This document shows positions 14,256 through 23,421 of a stretch of 34,942 bases of DNA, one piece after another. Within the stretch, counting starts at the first letter, position 1. Every line of letters begins with the position of its first letter. Below the pieces are notes generated by a model that saw nothing but the letters and a program-made list of their open reading frames with translations, searched no databases and was not told the DNA's origin. A program made the translations under genes and the position numbers. This stretch comes from JBPOIS01 sp052034295 (GTDB lineage Bacteria; Pseudomonadota; Gammaproteobacteria; Pseudomonadales; Moraxellaceae): NCBI GenBank assembly GCA_052034295.1, contig JBPOIS010000080.1, positions 1 through 34,942 on the forward strand, written 5' to 3'.

Positions 14256-17046
14256 ATGCACAGGGCTCTTCGGCCTGACAGGAGGCAATCAGGCCACGGA
14301 TCTCCGGCACGCAGGAGCCACAGTTGCCGCCTGCCTTCAGACAGGCCGTGACCTGCTGCGGCGTGGTCAGGCCCTGCTCACGGATGGCCTTCAGGAGGCG
14401 GTTTTTGCCGACCTTGAAGCAGGAACACACCAGCGGCCCTTCGGCACTGCCGCTGCCCAGGGCCACCCCGGCCAGAAGTGCCATGCGGTCCACGGCACTC
14501 AGGCGCTGCCGGGCAAAGCGACTGGCCACCCAGTCACGGTCTGGCAACTGGCTGGGCGGCGCCACATACAGGGCGGCCTGTACCTGGGCCTCGCGCAGCA
14601 GCAGTGCATGAAACAGGCCACTGCCCTGATCGTGGTACGCCATCCACTCATCGGTGGCCTCGTCGAAACCCAGCAGGGCCCTGGCCTGCGCCTGCACCCC
14701 AGCCAGACTGTCCCGCCCGGCCAGCTCATAGCGCTGTAGCCCGGCCAGCTGCACCCGGCTCCACCAGCTCACCGTCTCCAGTGGCAGGCTTGCACGGCTG
14801 AACAGCAGACCCTGCCAATTCACGGCAAATGGCGTGACGCACACCGGGGTGTGTTTGAATTCCGGCTCCCCCGACAGCGGGTCCACCACGGGATTGACCA
14901 GTGCGCCCACCCGCGCATCCGAGGCAAACTGCTCATTCCAGTGAATCGGTACAAACACCTGTCCCCGGCGGATGCGGGTGCTGCACTGGGCCCGCACCAC
15001 CACACTACCCCAGGCGGAGCGGACCCGCACCAGCTCGCCCTCGCGCACGCCGCAGCCCAGTGCATCCTGCGGGTGGATCTGGCAAAACGGCTCCGGGCTG
15101 TGCTGCCCCAGTGTCGGGGCCAGCCCCGTGCGGGTCATGGTGTGCCACTGGTCACGGACCCGGCCGGTGTTGAGCAGCAGCGGATATTCAGGGCTGACGG
15201 CATGGACCGGCGGCATGGACTGCACCGGGATCAACCGGGCCTTGCCATCGGCATGACTGAACCCGCCCGCCGCACACAGGCGCTGTGACGGCTGGGGGCG
15301 GCCATCCGGGCGCTGCAGCACTGGCCATTGCACGGGTGGCAGGGCGTCGTACTCCGTACGGCTCAGGCCACACAGCCCGCGCAGATTAAACCTGCGAAAG
15401 ACTCCTTCCCCATGGACCTGTTCCGGGTTGTCCTGCGCCGACAGCCGGGCATGTTCCTCAAAAACCTCTGCAGGTTGCTGATAACCGAACCCCTGACCAT
15501 GGCCCAGCCGCTGGGCCACCTGTGACACCGCCCACCAGTCTGGCCGGGCCTGTCCAGGTGCAGGCAAAAATGCCCGCTGCCGCGAAATCCGTCGCTCGGT
15601 GTTGGTCACCGTGCCGTCTTTTTCCCCCCAGCCCAGCGCCGGCAGCAACACATCGGCAAATGCCGTGGTGTCGGTGTCCGCGACCACCTCGGACACCACC
15701 ACCAGTGGACACTGCTGCAGCGCACGACGCACCTGATCGGCATTGGGCAGGCTCACCACCGGATTGGTGGCCATCACCCACAGGGCCTTGATGCGCCCCT
15801 GTTCGACTGCCTCAAACAGCTCCACCGCCTTGAGACCGGGCTGGCTGGCCATGACGGGGCTGTTCCAGAACCCCTGCACCAGTGCACGATGCGCCGGCTG
15901 GTCCAGCTTCAGGTGTGCTGCCAACTGGGTGGCCAGACCGCCGACCTCACGCCCGCCCATGGCGTTGGGTTGTCCCGTCAGGGAAAACGGCCCCATACCC
16001 GGCTGGCCGATCCGACCGGTGTACAGGTGACAATTGATGATGGCATTGGCCTTGTCGGTGCCCTGACGGGACTGGTTGACCCCCATGGAAAACAGCGTCA
16101 CCACCCGGCGGGTCTGGGCAAACCACTCAAAGAACTGGGTCAACCGGCCTGGCTCCAGACCACAGCGCCGCGCCACTGCGGCCAGCTCCGCCCCTTCGGC
16201 GCTGGCGGCCAGTGTGGCCTCCAGCCCCAGGGTGTGCGCCTGCAAAAACGCCGCATCGCCCTGTCCCTGCTGATGCAGGTACTGCAGCAGGCCATTGAAC
16301 AACAGGACATCCATCCCCGGCAGCACCGGCAGGTGCAAATCCGCCTCTTCACAGGTCAGGGTGTGGCGGGGATCAATCACCACCACCCGCAGGGGACGGT
16401 CTGCAGGACGGGCCGCACGGGCCTGCTGCAGGCGCTGGTACAGCACCGGATGACACCAGGCCGCATTGGAGCCCACCAGCACCACCAGATCGGCCCGCTC
16501 CACATCCTCATAGCAGCCCGGCACCACATCTTCGCCAAAGGCGCGCTGGTGCGCCGCCACGGCCGAGGACATGCACAGCCGTGAATTGGTGTCGATGTTG
16601 GCAGTCCCGAGGTAGCCTTTGACGAATTTATTCACCACATAATAGTCTTCGGTCAGCAGCTGACCGGACACATAAAACGCCACGCTGTCCGGCCCATGGA
16701 CCCGGATTGTCTCCGCAAATCCCTGCGCCACTGTCTCCAGCGCCGTGTCCCAGTCCACGGGGCGGCGCGCCCCACCCCGCCCCTGCATCGGCGTGAGCAG
16801 GCGGGTGGACAGGCCCAGGGTCTCCGCCAGGGCACTGCCCTTGACACACAATTTGCCACGATTGGCCGGGTGCTGCGGATCACCAGCCAGTGAACGCACC
16901 ACGGGGGCCGGATCGCCATCCGGGTTTGGGCTCCCCTGCTGGGTGATGACCCGCACCCCACAGCCTACCCCACAATACGGGCAGGTGGTGCAGGTCGCCT
17001 GCAGCTCAGTGGCTGGCATGGCTTGCACAGCAATGGGTCCACTCAT
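14254..17046 (-). CDS. nasA: Assimilatory nitrate reductase, catalytic subunit
   Basis: The 930-residue molybdopterin enzyme of the DMSO-reductase superfamily has an N-terminal [4Fe-4S] site CPYCGVGC (22-29) with a fourth cysteine in GKLCVKG. A C-terminal BFD-like [2Fe-2S] domain (CSC plus CGSC in the last 60 residues) is the mark of NasA rather than periplasmic NapA; there is no twin-arginine signal, so it acts in the cytoplasm. It reduces nitrate to nitrite with electrons likely handed over by the NirD-FAD fusion protein encoded just upstream. ATG 17046 has a near-perfect AAGGAGG 7 bases upstream. It is last in the nirB operon, 37 bases after the previous gene. Confidence 0.95.
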   Translation of the reverse strand: MSGPIAVQAMPATELQATCTTCPYCGVGCGVRVITQQGSPNPDGDPAPVVRSLAGDPQHPANRGKLCVKGSALAETLGLSTRLLTPMQGRGGARRPVDWDTALETVAQGFAETIRVHGPDSVAFYVSGQLLTEDYYVVNKFVKGYLGTANIDTNSRLCMSSAVAAHQRAFGEDVVPGCYEDVERADLVVLVGSNAAWCHPVLYQRLQQARAARPADRPLRVVVIDPRHTLTCEEADLHLPVLPGMDVLLFNGLLQYLHQQGQGDAAFLQAHTLGLEATLAASAEGAELAAVARRCGLEPGRLTQFFEWFAQTRRVVTLFSMGVNQSRQGTDKANAIINCHLYTGRIGQPGMGPFSLTGQPNAMGGREVGGLATQLAAHLKLDQPAHRALVQGFWNSPVMASQPGLKAVELFEAVEQGRIKALWVMATNPVVSLPNADQVRRALQQCPLVVVSEVVADTDTTAFADVLLPALGWGEKDGTVTNTERRISRQRAFLPAPGQARPDWWAVSQVAQRLGHGQGFGYQQPAEVFEEHARLSAQDNPEQVHGEGVFRRFNLRGLCGLSRTEYDALPPVQWPVLQRPDGRPQPSQRLCAAGGFSHADGKARLIPVQSMPPVHAVSPEYPLLLNTGRVRDQWHTMTRTGLAPTLGQHSPEPFCQIHPQDALGCGVREGELVRVRSAWGSVVVRAQCSTRIRRGQVFVPIHWNEQFASDARVGALVNPVVDPLSGEPEFKHTPVCVTPFAVNWQGLLFSRASLPLETVSWWSRVQLAGLQRYELAGRDSLAGVQAQARALLGFDEATDEWMAYHDQGSGLFHALLLREAQVQAALYVAPPSQLPDRDWVASRFARQRLSAVDRMALLAGVALGSGSAEGPLVCSCFKVGKNRLLKAIREQGLTTPQQVTACLKAGGNCGSCVPEIRGLIASCQAEEPCA

Positions 17047-17083
17047 CGGCTTGCCTCCTTCCACACTCCAGCACTGCCCAACA

Positions 17084-18685
17084 TCAGCTGACACTTTTGA
17101 GGGCAAAATCCCGGCCAAACATCAGCTTCTGGCGCAGGCTGCCCACCGGCGTGCGCCCGGCAATCAGCTCGGCATACCAGGGGCCGTCCTGCACATCGCC
17201 ATACAGCACGGCACCAATCAGGTGATCGTTCTGGAGCAGCAGCCGCTTGTATACCCGGCGGCGTTCGTCGTTGAGCACGATGTCTTCCACCCCTTCGCCC
17301 CCGGACAGGTCCCCGGCGGAAAACACATCCACGCCACTCACCTTGAGCTGGGTGGCCGTGGTGGTGGGCTGATAGCGCAGCCGGCCCTGCTCGGCCAGTT
17401 GCGCGGCACACACAAACGCCTGCCCCCAGATGGGCTCCACCAGACCAAACACCTGTCCCCGGTGCTGGATGCACTCCCCCACGGCATAGATGCTGGGGTC
17501 AAAGGTCTGCAGGGTGTCATTGACGACGATGCCGCGCTCACAGTACAGATTGGCGGCTTGTGCCAGCTCGATGTTGGGGCGGATGCCAGTTGCCATCACC
17601 ACCAGATCGGCCTCGATCTGTTCCCCACTGGCCAGCTCAATGGCTTCCACCCGCTCATGGCCCAGAATGGCCCGCGTGCTGGTCTGGGTGAGGATGCGCA
17701 GGCCACGCTGCTCCAGCGTCTGCCGCAACAGCTCCGCAGCGCGGGCATCCAGCTGGCGCTCCATCAGCCGGTCGGCCAGATGCACCACCGTGACCTGCAT
17801 GCCCCGGCGCTGCAGTCCATGGGCCGCCTCCAGCCCCAGCAGCCCCCCGCCGATCACCACCGCATTCCGGTAATGCTCACTGGCCCGGATCATCTGGTGC
17901 ACATCACTCAGGTCGCGAAACGACACCACACCGGGCAGCGTGGCACCACTGATGGGCGGTACAAATGGCCGGGAGCCGGTGGCCAGGATCAGGCGATCGT
18001 ATGGCGTGATGTGCCCCGAGGCAGTGACCACCTGTTTTTTGTGGCGGTCGATGCGCACCACCGGATCACCCGTGTGCAGGCGAATGCCGCGCTCGGCATA
18101 CCACTTGGGTGGATGCAGCACGATGTCTTCAAAGCTTTTTTCACCCGAGAGGACCGGCGACAGCAGGATGCGGTTGTAGTTGCCATAGGGTTCAGCACCG
18201 AACACCTCGATCCGGTACAGATCCGGGGCCATGTCCAGCAGGTCTTCAAGGGTACGCATCCCCGCCAGGCCATTGCCGACCAGCACCAGACGCAGTTTTT
18301 CTTCGCGGGGGCGTGGCGTACTGACATAGGTGCGCAGCGGTTCGGCACTGACCTGCACCCGGCCAGCCTGTACCCGGACCGGATAGGCACTGACGTACAG
18401 TTCACCATCCTCCAGACAGCGCCCCGTGGCCAGGCTGTAGTGCTGTTTGTACAGCGGCGAGGCCACAACTTTTTCGCCCTGCACATCGCCGACGATGCCC
18501 CGCGACAGCACACTGACCCCAGTGGCCGGATCGATGTTGGACAGGGCATACAGCCGGTCATCCGGTCCCACCCGGAACACGGCAATCGGCAGGCCATCCA
18601 CCCGGGCACACACCCCGGTGTTGCGGGGGATCACGTCAAGGGCACAGACATCCACCCAGGGGGCGGCAGTTTTAGGCTGGGTCAT
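17084..18685 (-). CDS. NirD-like domain fused to FAD/NAD(P)H oxidoreductase
   Basis: The 533-residue protein is a two-part fusion. Residues 1-115 match NirD, the nitrite reductase small subunit (ALSNIDP, VLSRGIVGD, ASPLYKQHYSL), a Rieske-type fold that lacks the cluster ligands, as NirD does. Residues 130-533 are a pyridine-nucleotide disulfide-type flavoprotein: FAD site VGNGLAG (136-142), NAD(P) site VVIGGGLLGLEAA, and the second FAD motif near TFDPSIYAVGE. It could complete the NirB nitrite reductase and also feed NAD(P)H electrons to NasA. ATG 18685 has AAGGA 8 bases upstream. It starts 27 bases after nirB and ends 37 bases before nasA. The dual role is my inference. Confidence 0.88.
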   Translation of the reverse strand: MTQPKTAAPWVDVCALDVIPRNTGVCARVDGLPIAVFRVGPDDRLYALSNIDPATGVSVLSRGIVGDVQGEKVVASPLYKQHYSLATGRCLEDGELYVSAYPVRVQAGRVQVSAEPLRTYVSTPRPREEKLRLVLVGNGLAGMRTLEDLLDMAPDLYRIEVFGAEPYGNYNRILLSPVLSGEKSFEDIVLHPPKWYAERGIRLHTGDPVVRIDRHKKQVVTASGHITPYDRLILATGSRPFVPPISGATLPGVVSFRDLSDVHQMIRASEHYRNAVVIGGGLLGLEAAHGLQRRGMQVTVVHLADRLMERQLDARAAELLRQTLEQRGLRILTQTSTRAILGHERVEAIELASGEQIEADLVVMATGIRPNIELAQAANLYCERGIVVNDTLQTFDPSIYAVGECIQHRGQVFGLVEPIWGQAFVCAAQLAEQGRLRYQPTTTATQLKVSGVDVFSAGDLSGGEGVEDIVLNDERRRVYKRLLLQNDHLIGAVLYGDVQDGPWYAELIAGRTPVGSLRQKLMFGRDFALKSVS

Positions 18686-18712
18686 GGTGGTTTTCCTTTC
18701 AATCACAGCAGT

Positions 18713-21319
18713 TCAGACCAGTTCGATCAGGTCAATTTTTCCAGCCGCCGGGGCGGTGTCGCGGGCGCGGCGCTCCGCGTCGGTGATCGGGCGAATCTGG
18801 TCACGCACCGGCACGAACTCAATGGCCGGATCGGCGACGCCGGGTTCGTTGATGTAGGTCTGAAAGCGGGCCCGTACGGCAGGGTCGGTGACCGCGGTGT
18901 GCCACTCGTCCTGATAGGCCTCAACAACCGCCTGCATGTCGGCCTCAAGTTGCGCGCCCAGCCCCAGACTGTCCTCGACCACCACCGCTTTCAGATAATC
19001 CAGCCCGCCTTCGAGGTGGTCACGCCACACGCTGGTGCGCTGCAGGCGGTCGGCGGTGCGGATGTAAAACATCAAAAAACGGTCGATGTAACGGAGCAGC
19101 TCGGCTTTGGACAGGTCACTGGCCAGCAGTTCGGCATGGCGCGGCTTCATGCCGCCATTGCCACAGACATACAGGTTCCAGCCTTTTTCAGTGGCAATCA
19201 CGCCCACGTCTTTGCCCTGTGCTTCAGCACACTCGCGGGTGCAGCCGGACACGGCCATCTTGAGTTTGTGCGGCGCCCGCAGGCCCTTGTAGCGGTTTTC
19301 CAGTTCCACCGCGAGGCCCACAGAATCATCAACGCCATAGCGGCACCAGGTGCTGCCGACGCAGGATTTCACGGTGCGCAGCGATTTTCCATAAGCGTGG
19401 CCAGACTCAAAGCCCGCCGCAATCAGTTCTTCCCAGATCAGCGGCAATTCATGCAACTGCGCCCCAAACAGGTCGACACGCTGGCCGCCGGTGATCTTGG
19501 TGTAGAGGCGGTATTTTTTGGCGATTTGGGCCACCGCCAGCAGGCCATCCGGGGTCACTTCCCCGCCGGGCATGCGGGGAACCACCGAGTAGCTGCCATC
19601 CTTTTGCAGGTTGGCCAAAAAATAATCATTGCTGTCCTGCAGGCTGGCGTGTTCCGGTTTGAGCACAAACTCGTTCCAGCACGAGGCCAGAATGTTGGAC
19701 ACGGTTGGCTTGCACACATCACAGCCCAGGCCCTGACCATGCTGGCTCAGCAATGCCTCAAAACTCTTGATGCTGCCCGCCCGCACCAGGTGATACAGCT
19801 CCTGCCGTGAATGCGGGAAATGTTCACACAGGTGGTTGTTGACCATGACCCCCTGACGCTTCAGTTCGGACTTGAGCACCTGGGTCACCAGCGGCGCACA
19901 GCCCCCGCAGGCGGTGGCGGCTTTGGTGCATTTTTTCAGCGCCCCCAGCGAGGTGTTGCCACTGGCAATGGCCCCACACAGGTCAGCTTTGCTGACGTTG
20001 TTGCAGGAACAGATCACCGCACTGTCCGGCAGCAGGTCCACCCCGTGCCCACCACGGGCCGCCTGCCCCTGTGCCGCGCCGGGCAGGATCAGGTTTTGCG
20101 GGTCACTGGGCAGCTCCAGGCGGTTGAGCATCTTTTGCAGCAGATCACTGTATTCCGCCGCATCGCCCACCAGCACGGCACCCAGCAGGTGCTTGCGGTC
20201 CGCAGACACGACGATTTTTTTGTAGATTTCGGCCACTTCATCGCAGTACTGGTAGCACAAACTGCCCGGCGTGCTGGCGTGGGCATCGCCGATGGAGGCC
20301 ACATCCACCCCCATCAGCTTCAGCTTGGTGCTCATGTCTGCCCCCTGAAAGACCGGCAGCGGCACCGGGCTGGCGCTGCGCTTCAGGGGGTCGGGCAAGG
20401 TGCTGCACAGGTGTGCAGCCGCCACGCGGGCCATGTCATAGCCGGGTGCCACCAGACCATACACCCGGCCACTCCAGAGTGCACACTCCCCGATGGCATA
20501 GATGTCCGGGTCTGAAGTCTGGCCATGGTCATTGATGACAATGCCGCCCCGCTCCCCGACCGTCAGACCGGACTGGCGGGCCAGCTCATCACGCGGGCGG
20601 ATGCCTGCCGAAAACACAATCACATCCGTGTCCAGATGGCTGCCATCGGCAAACTGCATGCGGTGCAGGGTGGTTTCCCCATCGACAATGGCCTGCGTCG
20701 CCTTCTGGGTGTGCACACCGACCCCCAGGGCTTCGATCTTGCGGCGCAGTACCCGGCCACCGCCTTCATCCACCTGCACCGCCATCAGGCGCGGCGCAAA
20801 CTCCACCACATGGGTATTCAGGCCCAGGTCCCTGAGCGCTTTGGCGGCTTCCAGCCCCAGCAGCCCCCCACCAATCACCACCCCGGTTTTGGCCTGGTCG
20901 CCCGTGCGCACGCTGGCCGCACGGATGGCGTCCAGATCCTCAAGGGTACGATACACAAAACATCCTGGTCGATCCTTGCCCGGCAATGGGGGCACAAACG
21001 GATAGGAACCTGTGGCCAGAATCAGCTTGTCATAGGCGATCTGCTGCCCGTCTGCGGTCTGTACGGTTTTGGCCGTCCGGTCAATCGCCACCGCCTGGGT
21101 GTTCAGGTGCAGGGCCACACCATGCGCATCGGCAAAATCATGCCGGGCCAGCAGCAGATCATCGGCGCTACGGCCACTGAAGTATTCGCTCAGGTGCACC
21201 CGGTCATAGGCGGGCCGGGGCTCCTCCGCAATCACCGTCAGGTCCAGCTCGGCCTGCTCCAGCAGGCTTTCCAGACACTTGTGCCCCACCATGCCGTGCC
21301 CAATCATGACCACTTTCAT
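18713..21319 (-). CDS. nirB: NAD(P)H nitrite reductase, large subunit
   Basis: The 868-residue enzyme reduces nitrite to ammonium in the cytoplasm. In order it has an FAD/NAD(P)H oxidoreductase region (1-300), a BFD-like [2Fe-2S] domain (Cys437, 439, 471, 474), a ferredoxin-like half domain, and the siroheme-[4Fe-4S] site (Cys653 and Cys659 in CVGSTWC; Cys693 and Cys697 in GCTREC). All ligands are present. The family start MKVVMIGHGMVGHK places the ATG at 21319, with GGAG 8 bases upstream; the open frame runs 39 codons further but without support. First gene of the operon with the NirD-FAD fusion and nasA, preceded by a sigma-54-type promoter. Confidence 0.96.
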   Translation of the reverse strand: MKVVMIGHGMVGHKCLESLLEQAELDLTVIAEEPRPAYDRVHLSEYFSGRSADDLLLARHDFADAHGVALHLNTQAVAIDRTAKTVQTADGQQIAYDKLILATGSYPFVPPLPGKDRPGCFVYRTLEDLDAIRAASVRTGDQAKTGVVIGGGLLGLEAAKALRDLGLNTHVVEFAPRLMAVQVDEGGGRVLRRKIEALGVGVHTQKATQAIVDGETTLHRMQFADGSHLDTDVIVFSAGIRPRDELARQSGLTVGERGGIVINDHGQTSDPDIYAIGECALWSGRVYGLVAPGYDMARVAAAHLCSTLPDPLKRSASPVPLPVFQGADMSTKLKLMGVDVASIGDAHASTPGSLCYQYCDEVAEIYKKIVVSADRKHLLGAVLVGDAAEYSDLLQKMLNRLELPSDPQNLILPGAAQGQAARGGHGVDLLPDSAVICSCNNVSKADLCGAIASGNTSLGALKKCTKAATACGGCAPLVTQVLKSELKRQGVMVNNHLCEHFPHSRQELYHLVRAGSIKSFEALLSQHGQGLGCDVCKPTVSNILASCWNEFVLKPEHASLQDSNDYFLANLQKDGSYSVVPRMPGGEVTPDGLLAVAQIAKKYRLYTKITGGQRVDLFGAQLHELPLIWEELIAAGFESGHAYGKSLRTVKSCVGSTWCRYGVDDSVGLAVELENRYKGLRAPHKLKMAVSGCTRECAEAQGKDVGVIATEKGWNLYVCGNGGMKPRHAELLASDLSKAELLRYIDRFLMFYIRTADRLQRTSVWRDHLEGGLDYLKAVVVEDSLGLGAQLEADMQAVVEAYQDEWHTAVTDPAVRARFQTYINEPGVADPAIEFVPVRDQIRPITDAERRARDTAPAAGKIDLIELV

Positions 21320-21461
21320 TGCCTGTACTCCGCATGCTCTACCATTTGTCGATTGGGGCCCAAGCCCCCCCCTGCATGGTGGCCGTGTACCAGCACTGCC
21401 CCACCGCACCATGCCGTGCGCACTGATCAGGGGCATGGACTTGCAGGTTTACAAACGATTA

Positions 21462-21476
21462 GCAAAAAATGGGCCA
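21462..21476 (-). promoter_or_regulatory. Sigma-54-type promoter of the nirB operon
   Basis: On the minus strand TGGCCC-ATTTT-TTGC has the defining GG-N10-GC spacing; one base differs from TGGCAC in the -24 box. Transcription would start near 21450, giving a leader of about 130 bases rich in imperfect hairpins. RpoN plus NtrC control is usual for nitrate assimilation operons in this group. Confidence 0.5.
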
Positions 21477-21530
21477 AAAAACCCAAAGTCCTTTTTTCCA
21501 CTGACCATGACTTGCAGGCCGTGCGTGAAC

Positions 21531-21546
21531 GCCAGAAAATTCTGGC
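21531..21546. repeat. 16-bp inverted repeat in the nirB / small secreted protein intergenic region
   Basis: GCCAGAA and TTCTGGC are perfect 7-bp arms around two bases. The site lies about 60 bases upstream of the nirB sigma-54 promoter and about 30 bases before the start of the plus-strand small gene, so it could be an operator for either. It does not match the NtrC consensus. Confidence 0.35.
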
Positions 21547-21567
21547 CTTCAAGAACCAACGGAAAGT

Positions 21568-21581
21568 CTTTGCATGCAAAG
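21568..21581. repeat. 14-bp perfect palindrome over the start codon of the small secreted protein gene
   Basis: CTTTGCATGCAAAG is its own reverse complement and contains the ATG at 21574. A protein bound here, or the RNA hairpin it could form, would hinder translation start. Confidence 0.3.
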
Positions 21582-21885
21582 AACCCTCGTGATGTTGGCC
21601 CTGCTGTGGCTGATGGCCATCCCCATGGCCGAAGCCAAACCCTTCCGGGTGCAGGGGGCCTATGGGTTTGACTGGCTGCAGCCCACCACCACGCGCTGTC
21701 GCGCCATGACCCCCCAGGATGTGCAGCGGTTCAGGGCCTGCACCTTTTTCAGGCAGGGTGACGCCTTCGCCGTGTCGGCGGCCTACCACCAATGCCGGGT
21801 TTCAGCCCGCAGTGAATACTTTATTTATGCTTCGCGGGCCCAATGTCAGGCGGTCTTTGAAACCATGCAGGCCAACGCACCCTGA
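21574..21885 (+). CDS. Small secreted protein of unknown function with four cysteines
   Basis: The 103-residue protein starts with a clear signal peptide (positively charged start, hydrophobic stretch LVMLALLWLMAIP, cleavage site AEA about residue 21). The mature part of about 80 residues holds four cysteines (in TTRCRA, FRACTF, YHQCRV, RAQCQA), enough for two disulfides in the periplasm, and is rich in aromatic and arginine residues. GGAAAG precedes the ATG by 7 bases. I do not recognise the family. It lies on the plus strand between the nirB promoter and the 3' end of narK, so a link to nitrate use is possible but only by position. Confidence 0.7.
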   Translation: MQRTLVMLALLWLMAIPMAEAKPFRVQGAYGFDWLQPTTTRCRAMTPQDVQRFRACTFFRQGDAFAVSAAYHQCRVSARSEYFIYASRAQCQAVFETMQANAP

Positions 21886-21897
21886 TCACGCCGCCCA

Positions 21898-21923
21898 TCA
21901 AAAAACACGGCAGCTGCCGTGTT
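21898..21923 (-). terminator. Terminator after narK
   Basis: A perfect 20-bp palindrome (AACACGGCAG / CTGCCGTGTT, 21904-21923) forms an 8-bp stem with an AGCT loop. On the minus strand it is followed by a T run. It lies about 45 bases past the narK stop and could also block readthrough from the small plus-strand gene, though without T on that side. Confidence 0.8.
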
Positions 21924-21969
21924 GGACAGGCTGCGCCCGGTCGTCCCTGACCGGGGGGCGTAGGCGGAT

Positions 21970-23322
21970 TCAGGAAACCAGTGACTGGCGTGCCCTGACC
22001 GCCTCAGCAAAAGAAGCCTCTTCACGGTTCTTGTGTTCACTGCTGAAACGCACGCACAGCACACAGCCCGCCGCCACCAGCACCATGAACCCCAGCACCC
22101 ACAGGGTGGTGTGCACATCGGCCATGCCTTTCATCAAAAATCCAGCCGCCACAGCCCCGACGTTGCCCCCTGCACCAATAATGCCCGCCACGCCCCCCAG
22201 GGCGGTGCGGTCAATGAACGGCACCAGTGCATAGGTGGCCCCACAGGCCATGTGGGTGAACAGCGCAAACACCGTCATGGCCAGAATCGCCAGTCCCACG
22301 CTGTTCATGCTGGCAAACCACAGCAGGCCCAGTCCTTCGCCGACAATCAGCGCCACCAGCAACAGGGTACGGCCATCCAGACCACGGCTCAGGGCCAGAC
22401 GATCGGACAGCATCCCGCCCAGCGCCCGTGCAAACAGTGCCAGCAGACCAAAGATCCCGGCGGCAAGCCCAGCCTGCTTCAGGCTCAGGCCAAACTGATC
22501 CACATAGTAGCTGGCAACGATGTTGTGCATGAAAATCTCGATGCCAAAGCAGGCCCCGTAGGCCACAAACAGCATCCACACCCGGTAATTGCGGGCCGCC
22601 TGACTGAGGACCGCCAGACCGCCTTTTTTGCCGGAACCCACCTCCACACCCTGCGCACGCAGCTCACGGTAATTGCCCTGCGGACAATCCTGGGTGAATT
22701 TCCAGTACAGCACCCCCGCCACCAGCATGAGGACACCCGGCACCAGCAGCGCCACCCGCCAGCCCAGTGCGGCATCAACGCCCAGATAAATCAGTCCTGC
22801 CATCAACAGCGGCATCAGCGCCTGGGTGGCCCCGCCTCCGGCATTGCCCCAGCCTGCGGCAGCCGCATTGGCCGTACCCACCACATTGGGTGCAAACATC
22901 ACCGAGGTATGGTACTGGGTGATCACAAAACTGGCACCAATGGCCCCGATCAGCAGCCGAAAAAATAGAAACGATTCATAGCTCTGCGCGGCAGCCACCC
23001 CAAACACGGGAATGCTGCCCAGCAGCAGCAATGCCGTATAGGCTTTGCGCGGACCGATGCGGTCACACAGCGGTCCAATCGCTAGCCGCACCAGAATGGT
23101 GATGGAGACCGCTGCAATGTTGATGTTGGCAATCTGATCTTTGCTCAGGTGAAATTCCTTGCCAATCACCGGCATCAGTGGTGCACAGGCAAACCAGGCA
23201 AAAAAGCACACAAAAAAGGCCAGCCAGCTCAGGTGAAAAGCCCGCATGGCAGGCGTTTTGAAATCACCCAGCCGGATTGATGTGGCTTTGGCGGCCAAAG
23301 TTTGCACTGTACGGTCAGACAT
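21970..23322 (-). CDS. narK: Nitrate/nitrite MFS transporter (NarK family)
   Basis: The 450-residue membrane protein has about 12 helices. It carries both nitrate signatures of the NNP family: AAGWGNAGGGATQALMP and GVAGIIGAGGNVGAVAAG, and the arginine-containing helix FFRLLIGAIG that binds the anion. It imports nitrate (and probably nitrite) across the inner membrane to feed NasA and NirB. GGAGG stands 7 bases before the ATG. It is monocistronic, with a good sigma-54-type promoter upstream and a terminator downstream. Whether it is a proton symporter (NarK1-like) or an exchanger (NarK2-like) cannot be decided here; the assimilatory context favours net import. Confidence 0.95.
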   Translation of the reverse strand: MSDRTVQTLAAKATSIRLGDFKTPAMRAFHLSWLAFFVCFFAWFACAPLMPVIGKEFHLSKDQIANINIAAVSITILVRLAIGPLCDRIGPRKAYTALLLLGSIPVFGVAAAQSYESFLFFRLLIGAIGASFVITQYHTSVMFAPNVVGTANAAAAGWGNAGGGATQALMPLLMAGLIYLGVDAALGWRVALLVPGVLMLVAGVLYWKFTQDCPQGNYRELRAQGVEVGSGKKGGLAVLSQAARNYRVWMLFVAYGACFGIEIFMHNIVASYYVDQFGLSLKQAGLAAGIFGLLALFARALGGMLSDRLALSRGLDGRTLLLVALIVGEGLGLLWFASMNSVGLAILAMTVFALFTHMACGATYALVPFIDRTALGGVAGIIGAGGNVGAVAAGFLMKGMADVHTTLWVLGFMVLVAAGCVLCVRFSSEHKNREEASFAEAVRARQSLVS

Positions 23323-23390
23323 CTGACACCCTCCTGCATGACGTGTAGTGACCTGACGTTTTTTGTGCGATCAGGACCGCCCCACCTTAT

Positions 23391-23405
23391 GCAAAGGTCA
23401 TGCCA
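23391..23405 (-). promoter_or_regulatory. narK: Sigma-54-type promoter of narK
   Basis: On the minus strand TGGCAT-GACCT-TTGC matches the TGGCAC-N5-TTGC consensus at all but one position and has exact GG-N10-GC spacing. The start point would be near 23379, leaving a leader of about 57 bases. An AT-rich tract with an IHF-like site lies just upstream. Confidence 0.65.
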
Positions 23406-23421
23406 TAAATTTTAATATTGA

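Noticed and set aside
16745..19810. A 1021-codon open frame on the plus strand across nasA, the NirD-FAD gene and nirB
   Set aside because: It is antisense to three genes with full sets of catalytic residues and its product is rich in His, Gln and Pro with no domain pattern, as expected from GC-rich antisense frames.
21320..21450. NasT/NasR-type antitermination leader before nirB
   Set aside because: A hairpin with a six-base loop exists (CGCAC-GGCATG-GTGCG), but the loop lacks the A1/G4 bases expected for ANTAR binding, and no terminator with a T run follows.
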